Notes under the pieces: model-generated
What the model was told of the DNA's origin: nothing
Databases searched by the model: none
The model's input: the letters and a program-made list of their open reading frames with translations, nothing else
Translations under genes and position numbers: made by a program
NCBI GenBank assembly: GCA_022573715.1
Contig: JACZTL010000015.1
Coordinates: 1-64,000, forward strand
DNA from: Bacteroidota bacterium
GTDB taxonomy: Bacteria; Bacteroidota; Ignavibacteria; Ignavibacteriales; Ignavibacteriaceae
Reading direction: 5' to 3'
Length of the DNA stretch: 64,000 bases
Shown here: one piece after another, positions 8,401-15,911 of the stretch
Position numbering within the stretch: the stretch's first letter is position 1
How the letters are laid out: each line of letters begins with the position of its first letter

Positions 8401-9294
8401 TACAGCATCATTTGTATTGGTGTCCTGATCGGGGTCTAAAGCTCGTTCTATTCCAGCTATTACTATAGAAGTCAAACCACTACCTGTATTATCCAGTACT
8501 TTAAAGGCATATAAATTTGCATCGGGTGCTACACCTTTTAGAGACGTTCCGTTAGCAGCAGCAATGCCTGCTACGTGAGTTCCGTGCCCGTTGTCATCCA
8601 TCGGGTCATTATCATTATTGATGAGATCAAACCCTCCCAATACTTTAAAACCCGGACCAATCCCACCACCTAAATCTTGATGTAAATAATCAATACCGGT
8701 ATCAAGAATACCTATTTTGATATTCTTTCCTGTTAAACCAAGTTTAATCCAAACACTATCTGCTCCAATAACGTGGTTGCTGATATTATCATACGCTTTT
8801 ACTTCTTTATCCTTATAAACTGATTTTACATATGGTAGTTTTTTTATTTCTTCTACAACCCACCGTTTTGTTGTAATAGCCATCCCATTTAGTGCAGTTT
8901 TATATTCAAAATGAATTTGCGTACTTGCCGGTTTATTAAGGGAACGATATTTTTTATTGTTATCATTTTCAATTTTTATCAGGTCATTTTTAAATTGTGA
9001 ATGTTCATTATCTATCTTAGCCGCCAATGATGATATTGCGCTGTAATTTTGTTTTTTACCCAGGCCCATAATATGACTTAATGGAAGTTCCTTAAATTTA
9101 ACAATGACTCTTACATTCTCATTAATATCCAGAGTAAATGTTGCTAATGTACTGTCACCTTTTATAATGGAAGTTACAATAACGCCGGGGGGGTAAGTCT
9201 TGGTTGAAGGCAACCCATTTTTATTAATTGTCTGAACAGTTATTTGGGCAAAGCTTTGTGCTGTAATTATAAATACAAAGATTAATGTTTTCAT
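5440..9294 (-). CDS. Secreted subtilisin-like protease with type IX sorting domain
   Basis: This is a 1,284-residue secreted S8 serine protease. The order is: signal peptide (about 1-17), an inhibitor-type propeptide region (about 60-170), and a catalytic domain with Asp198 (ILDTGID), His237 (NGHGTH), oxyanion Asn335 (AAGNSG) and Ser406 (GTSMATPH). A long beta-sandwich region follows, including a fibronectin-like segment near 1,110-1,190. The C-terminus is a typical type IX sorting domain with the QNYPNPFNP motif, YNVLGQ and GVYFYR. Family knowledge: such domains direct export through the SprA translocon and are then removed. Here sprA and porX lie at 51.7-60.3 kb. The gene is flanked on both sides by copies of the prmA 3' end, so it may be an inserted cassette. 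Confidence 0.93.
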   Translation of the reverse strand: MKTLIFVFIITAQSFAQITVQTINKNGLPSTKTYPPGVIVTSIIKGDSTLATFTLDINENVRVIVKFKELPLSHIMGLGKKQNYSAISSLAAKIDNEHSQFKNDLIKIENDNNKKYRSLNKPASTQIHFEYKTALNGMAITTKRWVVEEIKKLPYVKSVYKDKEVKAYDNISNHVIGADSVWIKLGLTGKNIKIGILDTGIDYLHQDLGGGIGPGFKVLGGFDLINNDNDPMDDNGHGTHVAGIAAANGTSLKGVAPDANLYAFKVLDNTGSGLTSIVIAGIERALDPDQDTNTNDAVNIISMSLGGPGDPDDPVSQAVDNATSAGVISIIAAGNSGPLYQTIGSPGNSRTALTVGATDNNDVIADFSSRGPSNNIFGIKPDILAPGVGINSTKMGGGYISYNGTSMATPHVSGAAALILELHPNWTPAMIKSVLMVTAKDIGKDIWTQGNGRLDVYSAAKANTFISPASLSFGFVDLSQSVFTVIDTIKIYNFSSIQKSYSFSLSSNLPTGFNITFDPQSIVVNPNEIKSITVSAIVNNSILPFANIDPPAYTGQVIAMSSLDTLKIPFALLKSPILKINFDEEPWVVFIHNRKDKYYFKAYPGTQMSILLPQDTYDLNISYPDVQTHIFIEDININSLSIIDIKKNEAKNKIKLQTLDEKGDSVFVNVGDEIFIHKASKLGTFITGGFSTEKNFSNFSNNYLWEWKANTLGSQPLEKFYSFNGYLDQGLNSGITQTNNPYNFKHITYNYNLDPGDSAVFPIFARTNFNDWGIFKTFTFFPEAPPLTPPFVQDVYLTPIPYPDFGKVSIFLGLYDISMIYQYEGSPFHIQQSALLLETPPIIATNKDTAEIWFLGDSSAFDKFIGTEFKAKYGPPHWFGKLQNTESQIILKDARGTSITRLFYYPLNDWTPLPDLRFQLYQNASIIDSGKIFDKAGLTMLVPPDKYTLRISSDHYYIQRKKGTATVQLTFDTRLADKNPPVLTSLKIFTNNNITDIIKPAESGSVSFSIEDESGLSSVNLYYQLQGFAAWNILTVNKNLNTYTSDLPSNIAIGIVSLKISATDLSGNILEYKVDPAFFFGEFSILGSPLLISPENNIALPDSVENIKFIWTSVELAETYTIQVSNSKSFDSLIVSVSDLVDTNYTYPKDLLNGTLYWRVIAKSQTAIGNWSETFAITTITDINLVENIIPEEFVLHQNYPNPFNPTTSIRYAIPEQSFVTLKIYNVLGQEIKTLVDKVLNIGVYEVKFNAGNLASGVYFYRIIAHSTDTKKDFIEAKKLILLR

Positions 9295-9406
9295 AATTCC
9301 CTCAATCTCTAATGTACATATAGATATATTACAAAATCAGATTTAATTAAATATAATCAAAAAAAAGATACTGCTCGGAAAAATATGTGTGGTAAGTAGT
9401 ACCCCA

Positions 9407-9556
9407 AAAGAAAACATTATAATTTGTAGAAAATATTATACATTTGCAAGTAAAAAAATAAATAATATAGTAAATAAATATGATACGCTGGGATTTAATT
9501 TAATTGATTCCAAACAAATGGATGAATGGATGGTCTTGGTTTTTAAATCAGAATAA
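9407..9556 (+). pseudogene. Decayed copy of the prmA 3' end
   Basis: About 50 codons ending at the TAA 9554-9556 resemble the end of PrmA. The closing residues here (LGFNLIDSKQMDEWMVLVF) match FGFKLIDSMQTDEWISLVY at the end of the gene at 4604-5302, and both end KSE-stop. Similarity begins weakly around a KEN tripeptide and strengthens toward the stop. It continues beyond the stop through a shared ATATTGCAAGAAAAACCTCC segment. The frame is open from about 9347, but upstream residues are not PrmA-like and no good start codon or methyltransferase core is present. It is therefore a fragment, lying on the far side of the subtilase gene and in direct orientation with prmA. Confidence 0.75.
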
Positions 9557-9614
9557 AAATTCCCCTGGGTTATAATGTATTATTCTGTAACAAAAGGTTA
9601 AAAATATTGCAAGA

Positions 9615-9631
9615 AAAACCTCCTAGGTTTT
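9615..9631. terminator. Short hairpin between convergent units
   Basis: Arms AAAACCT and AGGTTTT with a three-base loop lie just downstream of the amidohydrolase stop (minus strand) and of the prmA tail fragment (plus strand). The sequence corresponds to the first arm of the larger terminator at 5362-5414. It could terminate transcription in either direction, but the stem is only 7 bp. Confidence 0.45.
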
Positions 9632-9646
9632 ATCAAACTCTGCTAA

Positions 9647-11317
9647 TTATATCTCTCTCGTATAAATAATCTTCCCATCAAAAATTGTCATATCAACTTT
9701 TACATCTTTTATTTTAACCGGATCAATTGTAAGTATATCATCACTCAAAATGACCATATCTGCTAGTTTACCAATCTCAATACTTCCTTTTATATTTTCC
9801 TGAAATGCTGCATAAGCACCGTTAATTGTGTAACATTTTATTGCCTGTTCAATTGTTAGCTTTTGTTCGGGCAGCCAGCCGTTTGGATTTTTCCCGTCAT
9901 CAGTTCTGCGTGTAACTGCAGCATAAAGTCCCAACATTGGATTTAAGTCAACAACCGGCCAATCCGTACCGAATGCAACAACGGCACCTGCATCAATTAG
10001 AGATTTATATAAATGTGTTAATTTTGCTCTTTTGTCTCCGATTCTTTTTGCAGCCCAAATTCCGTCATCAAGCAAGTGTTCAGGTTGCATAGAAGCAATT
10101 ACACCAATTTCTTTAAATCTTGAAATATCCTCTTTTCGTAAATGTTGTGCGTGTTCTATTCTGAATCTTCTATCCCAGGTTGGATTCTTACTTTTAATTT
10201 CGGAAAAGACATCTAAAGTATAAGCATTAGCTCTGTTTCCGATTGCATGAACCGAAAGCTGTAATTTATTTTTGTCGGCTTCAAAAGCCCATTTTTTAAA
10301 GCGTCCGTCCTGGATTATATCGTTTGGCAGACCATAAGTTGTTGTGTCTTGATTGTATTTTTCAAAAAACCATGCTGTAGTTGAACCGAGTGAACCGTCT
10401 GCATATGCTTTTAATGAACCTAATTGAATTTTATCGCTGCCAAAATTATATTGAATTCCTTTGCTTACTAAATTTTTATAATCGTCAATCGGAAGGCGGG
10501 TGTACAATCTGCAAGTGAGTCTACCTTCCTTTTCTAATTCCTGGTATATTCTTAAATCGTTATGAAATGTGATATCCTCAACTGTTGTCACCCCAAGTTT
10601 TCTTGCATATTTGAGAGATGCTTCCACAGCTTCAATATATTCTTGGTGAGAATGTTCAGGAATTAGGGATGAAACTAAATCCATTGCGTTATCTTTTAAT
10701 ATACCAGTAGGTTTGCCTGTCTTTTTATCTTTAACAATTAAGCCACCAACAGGACTTTTTGTCTCTTTAGTTATTCTTGCAAGTTTTAGTGCATATGAAT
10801 TTGCCAATCCCATATGTCCGTCATATCTTCTTATAAGAACCGGGGTCTCTTTTGTAAAATCGTCAATTAATTCTTTGGTGGGAATTTCCTTTACTTTCCA
10901 AAGTTCGTGGTCCCAATTTCCACCTGTAATCCATCTTCCTTTACGAGTTGATACATATTCTTTTAAAATATTTTTAAACTCTTCTTTACTTTTAGCGTTA
11001 GATAGGTCTAACCCAAGTAAGTAAAAACCACCGCTTGTAAAATGTGCATGACCATCAATAAAGCCCGGAAGCATAAGTTTACCGTTTAAGTCTGTAACGA
11101 AAGTTTCTCTATTGATATATTTTTTTGCCTCCGTATTCGTACCCACAAACAGAATTTTATTTCCTTCGGTAATAACTGCTTGGGCAAAAGGTTTCTTTTT
11201 ATTAACGGTATAAATTTTACCATTGATGAAAGCGTTTCTTTGAAATTGTCCTTGTGTGTTTGAAGTAAACATAATGGTTGTCGTAAATAAAATTAGGATG
11301 AAATTTTTTATTATCAT
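9647..11317 (-). CDS. Secreted YtcJ-like metal-dependent amidohydrolase
   Basis: A 556-residue amidohydrolase of the COG1574/YtcJ type. A signal peptide (about 1-23) suggests it works outside the cytoplasm. The metal-binding HAH motif is in LPGFIDGHAH (about 85-94), followed by family motifs GNWDHE, RRYDGHM, AYADGSLGS, the HAIGNRAN histidine, RIEHAQH and GTDWPV with the final catalytic Asp. Members of the family hydrolyse N-formyl, imide or cyclic amide bonds, and the real substrate is usually unknown. It is transcribed divergently from bshB1 and its 3' end faces the prmA tail remnant. The original neighbour order was probably prmA followed by this gene, convergent, before the subtilase came in. 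Confidence 0.88.
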   Translation of the reverse strand: MIIKNFILILFTTTIMFTSNTQGQFQRNAFINGKIYTVNKKKPFAQAVITEGNKILFVGTNTEAKKYINRETFVTDLNGKLMLPGFIDGHAHFTSGGFYLLGLDLSNAKSKEEFKNILKEYVSTRKGRWITGGNWDHELWKVKEIPTKELIDDFTKETPVLIRRYDGHMGLANSYALKLARITKETKSPVGGLIVKDKKTGKPTGILKDNAMDLVSSLIPEHSHQEYIEAVEASLKYARKLGVTTVEDITFHNDLRIYQELEKEGRLTCRLYTRLPIDDYKNLVSKGIQYNFGSDKIQLGSLKAYADGSLGSTTAWFFEKYNQDTTTYGLPNDIIQDGRFKKWAFEADKNKLQLSVHAIGNRANAYTLDVFSEIKSKNPTWDRRFRIEHAQHLRKEDISRFKEIGVIASMQPEHLLDDGIWAAKRIGDKRAKLTHLYKSLIDAGAVVAFGTDWPVVDLNPMLGLYAAVTRRTDDGKNPNGWLPEQKLTIEQAIKCYTINGAYAAFQENIKGSIEIGKLADMVILSDDILTIDPVKIKDVKVDMTIFDGKIIYTREI

Positions 11318-11487
11318 AACAATATGTTTTTGTGAAAGAATATTTTTTTATTTCATAATTTAAAATAATAAAAATTATAAACCGAGTAAGTAATTTTTTT
11401 GGAGATGAAATCTTTCATAATCAAAATAGCAAACAAAATTAAATTTGATTATTTTTTGGACTCATTTAATAAAATAATGGAAAACAG

Positions 11488-12210
11488 ATGAAACTTGATG
11501 TCTTAATTTTTGCGGCGCACCCGGACGATGCTGAATTATCGATGGGTGGAACTATTGCTAAACTTTCTAATAAAGGATTAAAGGTAGGAATAATTGATTT
11601 TACCGAAGGCGAAATGGGAACCAGGGGAACTCCTGCTAAAAGACAAGCGGAAGCCTTTAAAGCTGCAATTATATTAAAGGTTACTTTTCGTGAGAATCTT
11701 CATATTCCGGACGGTAATATTTTAATTGATAAAGAAAACGTTGATAAAGTTATTACTCAAATTAGAAAATACAAACCTAAAATTATTTTTGCTCCGTATT
11801 TTAACGACCGCCATCCAGACCATATTGACACGAATAAAATTGTTAAAAAAGCTATGTTTAAAACAGGTTTGGCAAAAGCAGTTACTTTATTAGAGGGGAA
11901 AGAACAAAAGCCCTATCGTCCCGATAAATTATTTTATTATATGCAGACATATACTTTTGAACCAAAATTTATTGTAGATATAACAAAATTTTTTAACGAT
12001 AAAATGAGATCAGTTAAAGCATATAAATCACAGTTTCACAATCCGAAAAGCAATGAGCCTGAAACTTTTATAAGCAGTGCAAAGTTTATGGATTATATTT
12101 CTTCAAGAGCAAAGTTTTACGGATTTCAAATCGGTAAAGAATACGGCGAGCCGTTTTATTGTGAAGAGAATATTGAATTAGATTTAGTAGGATTAATTAA
12201 GAACAAATAA
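11488..12210 (+). CDS. bshB1: Bacillithiol biosynthesis deacetylase BshB1
   Basis: BshB1 deacetylates N-acetylglucosaminyl malate, the second step in making the low-molecular-weight thiol bacillithiol. The 240-residue protein is a LmbE/PIG-L fold enzyme with the zinc motif AHPDD (residues 10-14), GEMGTRGT and RHPDH, all diagnostic of the BshB1 branch. Length fits the family. bshA and bshC are not in the window. Bacillithiol is used by Firmicutes and by many Bacteroidota/Chlorobiota, which agrees with the other taxonomic hints. The gene stands alone between a divergent amidohydrolase and the downstream PiT transporter (171 bases away). Confidence 0.9.
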   Translation: MKLDVLIFAAHPDDAELSMGGTIAKLSNKGLKVGIIDFTEGEMGTRGTPAKRQAEAFKAAIILKVTFRENLHIPDGNILIDKENVDKVITQIRKYKPKIIFAPYFNDRHPDHIDTNKIVKKAMFKTGLAKAVTLLEGKEQKPYRPDKLFYYMQTYTFEPKFIVDITKFFNDKMRSVKAYKSQFHNPKSNEPETFISSAKFMDYISSRAKFYGFQIGKEYGEPFYCEENIELDLVGLIKNK

Positions 12211-12381
12211 AATATTGTCCATATTTTAAAGACTTATGTTTTATAAAGTCTATCTAAAAAATTAAATAGCCTAAATGAAATCATTTTATATCCATACCAA
12301 ATTGTAACCTTTTTTACTTTTTATCACTTAGTAAAATTTTAATTTCATATTGTAATAATTTTATATAAACAGGATTATTTA

Positions 12382-13509
12382 ATGGAAATATTATTTATTG
12401 TTTTTGCCGTTATATTTATATCTTACTATAATGGAGCGAACGATAATATAAAAGGTGTTGCTACACTTTACGGTAGTGACATTATAAGTTATAAAAAGGC
12501 TATTCTTTGGGGTTCTTTTACAACTGCAACTGGTTCTTTATTGGCATTCTTCATTGCTCAAAAATTAATTGTTAATTTTTCCGGCAAAGGTCTTTTGCCT
12601 GTCGAAATGCTAAATACAATTCCAATAAATATACCCATTGCACTCGGTGCGGGAATGACAATTATGATTGCAACAAGAGTAGGTATGCCCATATCCACTA
12701 CTCACAGTATTATTGGTGCGCTAATTGGTACGGGTTTGGCCGCAGCCGGGAATGCTGTAAATTTTTCAAGATTGTTCTCGGTGTTTTTACTTCCTTTGTT
12801 GTTAGGTCCTTTTTTCGCATTCTTTTTGAGTTTTATACTGTACAAAATATTTAGAACCACAAGACTTAAACTTGGTATTGACGAAAATACTTGCGTTTGC
12901 GTAGGTGAGAAAATTTATTCTATTGCTTTGCCCCCTAATACTTCACCTCAGGTACTGCTGCAGGAAGTAAAAAAAATAGATGCCTCTGTTGATAATATCA
13001 CTAGTTGTAAAAAACAATATAGCGGGAAAATTTTAGGTGTTAGCGCCCAAACATTATTGGATACAGCACATTTTATAAGCAGTGGTTTTGTAAGTTTTGC
13101 AAGAGGGTTAAATGATACTCCTAAACTCTTGGGCTTGTTCGTCTTTTTTAATTTAATAGACCCTAAATTGAGTTTATTAATGGTTGTAGCAGCAATGTTT
13201 GCCGGAGGAATGTTGAGTTCAAAAAAAGTATCGGAGAATATGAGTAAAAATATTACACCCTTAAATGATGGACAGGGCTTTACTGCAAATTTTGCAACTG
13301 GAATATCTGTAATTACGGGTAGTTTATTAGGATTGCCTTTATCAACAACTCACGTTTCCGTAGGTTCTATATTCGGAATTGGAGCATCCAATAAAGATAG
13401 AAATTCAAAAATGATAAAAGAAATAATTTTTTCGTGGGTTTTAACTTTACCGATTGCTGCTGCTTTTGGTGCTTTATTTCATTTGATAATAACATATTTT
13501 ATGAAGTGA
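12382..13509 (+). CDS. PiT-family inorganic phosphate permease
   Basis: A 375-residue, roughly ten-helix membrane permease. The N-terminal half carries the PiT signature GANDNIKG (about 18-25) and GMPISTTHSIIG; the C-terminal half repeats it as GLNDTPK and GLPLSTTHVSVG. Between the halves is a cytoplasmic loop with a CVCVGEK segment. PiT carriers import metal-phosphate with H+ or Na+ and can also take up arsenate. The arsM gene follows after 37 bases on the same strand, so the two are probably co-transcribed. Whether this copy is dedicated to arsenic or simply phosphate is not decidable from sequence. The cysteine pair in the central loop is unusual enough to note. Confidence 0.88.
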   Translation: MEILFIVFAVIFISYYNGANDNIKGVATLYGSDIISYKKAILWGSFTTATGSLLAFFIAQKLIVNFSGKGLLPVEMLNTIPINIPIALGAGMTIMIATRVGMPISTTHSIIGALIGTGLAAAGNAVNFSRLFSVFLLPLLLGPFFAFFLSFILYKIFRTTRLKLGIDENTCVCVGEKIYSIALPPNTSPQVLLQEVKKIDASVDNITSCKKQYSGKILGVSAQTLLDTAHFISSGFVSFARGLNDTPKLLGLFVFFNLIDPKLSLLMVVAAMFAGGMLSSKKVSENMSKNITPLNDGQGFTANFATGISVITGSLLGLPLSTTHVSVGSIFGIGASNKDRNSKMIKEIIFSWVLTLPIAAAFGALFHLIITYFMK

Positions 13510-13546
13510 AAAATAAAAATAATGAATTGAGGAGTTAGAAGAATTT

Positions 13547-14518
13547 ATGGGAACATATCTCGACACAGTTAAAGATGTTTATAAACAAGCTGCAATAAAT
13601 CCGGACAAAGGACTTTGCTGTACAACAACACCAATTTGGCAATTCCCGGAACTTTCAATTCCCAATAAAATGCTTGAAATGAATTACGGATGTGGTAGCA
13701 CTGTTCATCCGAGGGACTTGGTAAACGAACCGAAAATTTTGTACGTCGGCGTGGGCGGAGGGATGGAGCTTCTTCAATTTTCATATTTCAGCAGAAGTAA
13801 GGGAAAGGTTATCGGAGTTGATCCGGTTGAAGAAATGCTGTCTGTTTGTGCTGAAAATTTAACTGAAGCCCAAAAACAGAACAGATGGTTTAATCCCGAT
13901 TTTATTGACTTAAAATTGGGTGATGCTTTGAATCTACCGGTTGAAGATGAGAGCATTGATGTTGCAGCACAAAATTGTTTGTTTAATATTTTTTATGAAA
14001 ATGAATTGGAAATTGCTTTAAAAGAAATTTACAGGGTATTGAAACCGAACGGGAGATTATCTTTATCCGACCCGATTTCTGAACAGCCTATTCCTGAAAA
14101 TCTGAAAAATGATGAAAGACTTCGTGCGCTATGTTTAAGCGGTGCAATTTCGTTGCAAGATTATATAGATAAAATAACAGCAATAGGATTCGGTACAATT
14201 GAAGTAAGAGCAAAACGACCCTACAGAATTTTAGACACTCTGCACTACGGTACTGATGACAATATCTTAATTGAAAGTGTTGAAATATGTGCGATTAAAG
14301 ATTCGATGCCCAAAGACGGACCGTGTATATTTACAGACAAAACAGTAATATATTTCGGGAAAGAAGATTCTTTTGATGATCACAAAGGTCATTTGGTTAT
14401 TAAGAACCAACCACTCTCAGTTTGCGATAAAACTGCTGTTGCTTTAGCCGCTTTAGAAAGAAACGACATTTATATTTCTGGTTCTACTTATTTTTATGAC
14501 GGCGGAGGATGCTGCTGA
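13547..14518 (+). CDS. arsM: Arsenite methyltransferase of the arsenosugar-biosynthesis type
   Basis: A 323-residue SAM-dependent methyltransferase. Several features identify the ArsM branch linked to arsenosugar synthesis rather than the common ArsM: the opening MGTYLDTVKDVY, the paired Cys24-Cys25 (GLCC), NYGCG (Cys49), SAM-binding VGVGGG (about 67-72), AQNCLFNIF, LRALCLSGAIS, and the terminal GGGCC. Cysteines at these points would bind As(III). The product would be methylated arsenicals; in that pathway dimethylarsinous acid is passed to the radical SAM enzyme ArsS. No arsS is present here. It sits directly behind a PiT permease, which could admit arsenate. An ATTGAGGAG precedes the ATG and supports the start. 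Confidence 0.88.
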   Translation: MGTYLDTVKDVYKQAAINPDKGLCCTTTPIWQFPELSIPNKMLEMNYGCGSTVHPRDLVNEPKILYVGVGGGMELLQFSYFSRSKGKVIGVDPVEEMLSVCAENLTEAQKQNRWFNPDFIDLKLGDALNLPVEDESIDVAAQNCLFNIFYENELEIALKEIYRVLKPNGRLSLSDPISEQPIPENLKNDERLRALCLSGAISLQDYIDKITAIGFGTIEVRAKRPYRILDTLHYGTDDNILIESVEICAIKDSMPKDGPCIFTDKTVIYFGKEDSFDDHKGHLVIKNQPLSVCDKTAVALAALERNDIYISGSTYFYDGGGCC

Positions 14519-14580
14519 AAACACAAGATGGGTTAAGTAAAACGTTAGAAAGAAAATAAATAATCAATTATACTAATATC

Positions 14581-15900
14581 TTAACTTTCCAAATTATATC
14601 TTTCGTTAGGATTTCCGTTTTCTAAGTTTAACACTCCTCTTGGACAAACAGCAGCACAAATACCGCAGCCCACACACGAAGCACGAACTATGTTTTCACC
14701 CCTTTGTGCATAAGCACGAACATCAATTCCCATCTCGCAATATGTAGAACAGTTACCGCAAGCAATACATTGGCCTCCGTTTGTTGTAATTCTGAACCTG
14801 GATTTAAAGCGTTGAATAATTCCTAAAATTGCTGCCATTGGACATCCAAATCTGCACCAAACTCTGTTACCCATAATAGGATAAAATCCAACACCTACAA
14901 TTCCGGAAAATACAGAACCGATAAGAAATCCGTAAGTTTTTGAAAAAGCAAGGGATGAATTGCCCAATACAGTTCCTTTCATTGCAGAATTTATCCAAAG
15001 CAAAGCTGTTGTTATTACAATAAAAACAAGTACAGAATGGATCATCCATCTTTCTATTTTCCAAGCTTTTAAAGAATTATCGGATAAATGTCTAAACGGG
15101 TCGCCTGCTGTTTCTGCTAAACCGCCGCATCCGCAGACCCACGAGCAGTACCATCTTTTACCATAGAAATAAGTAAGAATGGGCGTTGCAATAAATGTCA
15201 TTACTACACCCCAAAAAATCATAAAGTAACCAATACCCCCGCTACTGAATAACCCTTTTACAGTACCAGGGAAAAGGTAATGATATTTAAGCGGCCAAAA
15301 ATAACTAAAATAAAATTCAGGTTGATTAAGTTTGAGTAATATCGCCGGAATTAAGTAAGCAAATCCCAATTGGAAAAACATTACTGACAATGTTCTAATA
15401 ATTTGGTAACGGTTATGTCTGTATTTTATTATCATCTTTATACCCATTACCAAAATGGCTAACGTGTAGAAAGTACCGTATAAAAACCATTGGTCTGATT
15501 TGATTCCTCTAAACGAGTAACTAATTGAATCTAAAAGCCTTATCCAGTTTTCTAGTAAATTAGGGAACCAATAAAGCAATACATAAAATCCAGTAATGAT
15601 AATGCCTACAAACCAAGCAATTGTACCTTTTGAAGTAAAACTATTGAAGAAAATTTTATTGTTCTTAATTCCGGGAGGAGCTTCTTTGTAAACAGGGATA
15701 CAATATGTTAATGCCCCGATAATGCTTAAGCCAAAACTTAAAAATAAAAACAGTGTTGGTGCAATAGCAGATACTCCTGTTAAACTTACCAAGAGCATAA
15801 TAACACCGATTCCTAAGATCAACAAGCCGATTTTTTTTATAAGTTCTAAATTTTTATCAGGTTTATAAATCTTTAAGTTATCAATTATTAAAGGTTCCAT
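14581..15900 (-). CDS. Membrane-bound 4Fe-4S polyferredoxin (NapH/CcoG-like)
   Basis: A 439-residue membrane protein with about seven or eight hydrophobic segments and cysteine-rich cytoplasmic loops: CSWVCGCGG, CRFGCPM, and two ferredoxin-type clusters at 378-388 (CIACGNCSTYC) and 409-419 (CVGCGICAAVC) followed by PRG. This resembles NapH/CcoG/RdxA-type polyferredoxins that move electrons between the quinone pool or a flavoprotein and a partner. Eleven bases separate it from the upstream flavoprotein on the same strand, so they form a pair. The pair lies just downstream of the citrate-lyase cluster and could be part of the same transcript, but that is inference. No specific acceptor can be named. 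Confidence 0.8.
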   Translation of the reverse strand: MEPLIIDNLKIYKPDKNLELIKKIGLLILGIGVIMLLVSLTGVSAIAPTLFLFLSFGLSIIGALTYCIPVYKEAPPGIKNNKIFFNSFTSKGTIAWFVGIIITGFYVLLYWFPNLLENWIRLLDSISYSFRGIKSDQWFLYGTFYTLAILVMGIKMIIKYRHNRYQIIRTLSVMFFQLGFAYLIPAILLKLNQPEFYFSYFWPLKYHYLFPGTVKGLFSSGGIGYFMIFWGVVMTFIATPILTYFYGKRWYCSWVCGCGGLAETAGDPFRHLSDNSLKAWKIERWMIHSVLVFIVITTALLWINSAMKGTVLGNSSLAFSKTYGFLIGSVFSGIVGVGFYPIMGNRVWCRFGCPMAAILGIIQRFKSRFRITTNGGQCIACGNCSTYCEMGIDVRAYAQRGENIVRASCVGCGICAAVCPRGVLNLENGNPNERYNLES

Positions 15901-15911
15901 AAGTTTTTCCT

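Noticed and set aside
12209-12227. Hairpin AAAATAT/ATATTTT overlapping the bshB1 stop
   Set aside because: All A/T pairs, seven bases, and followed by A-rich sequence, so it is too weak to call a terminator.
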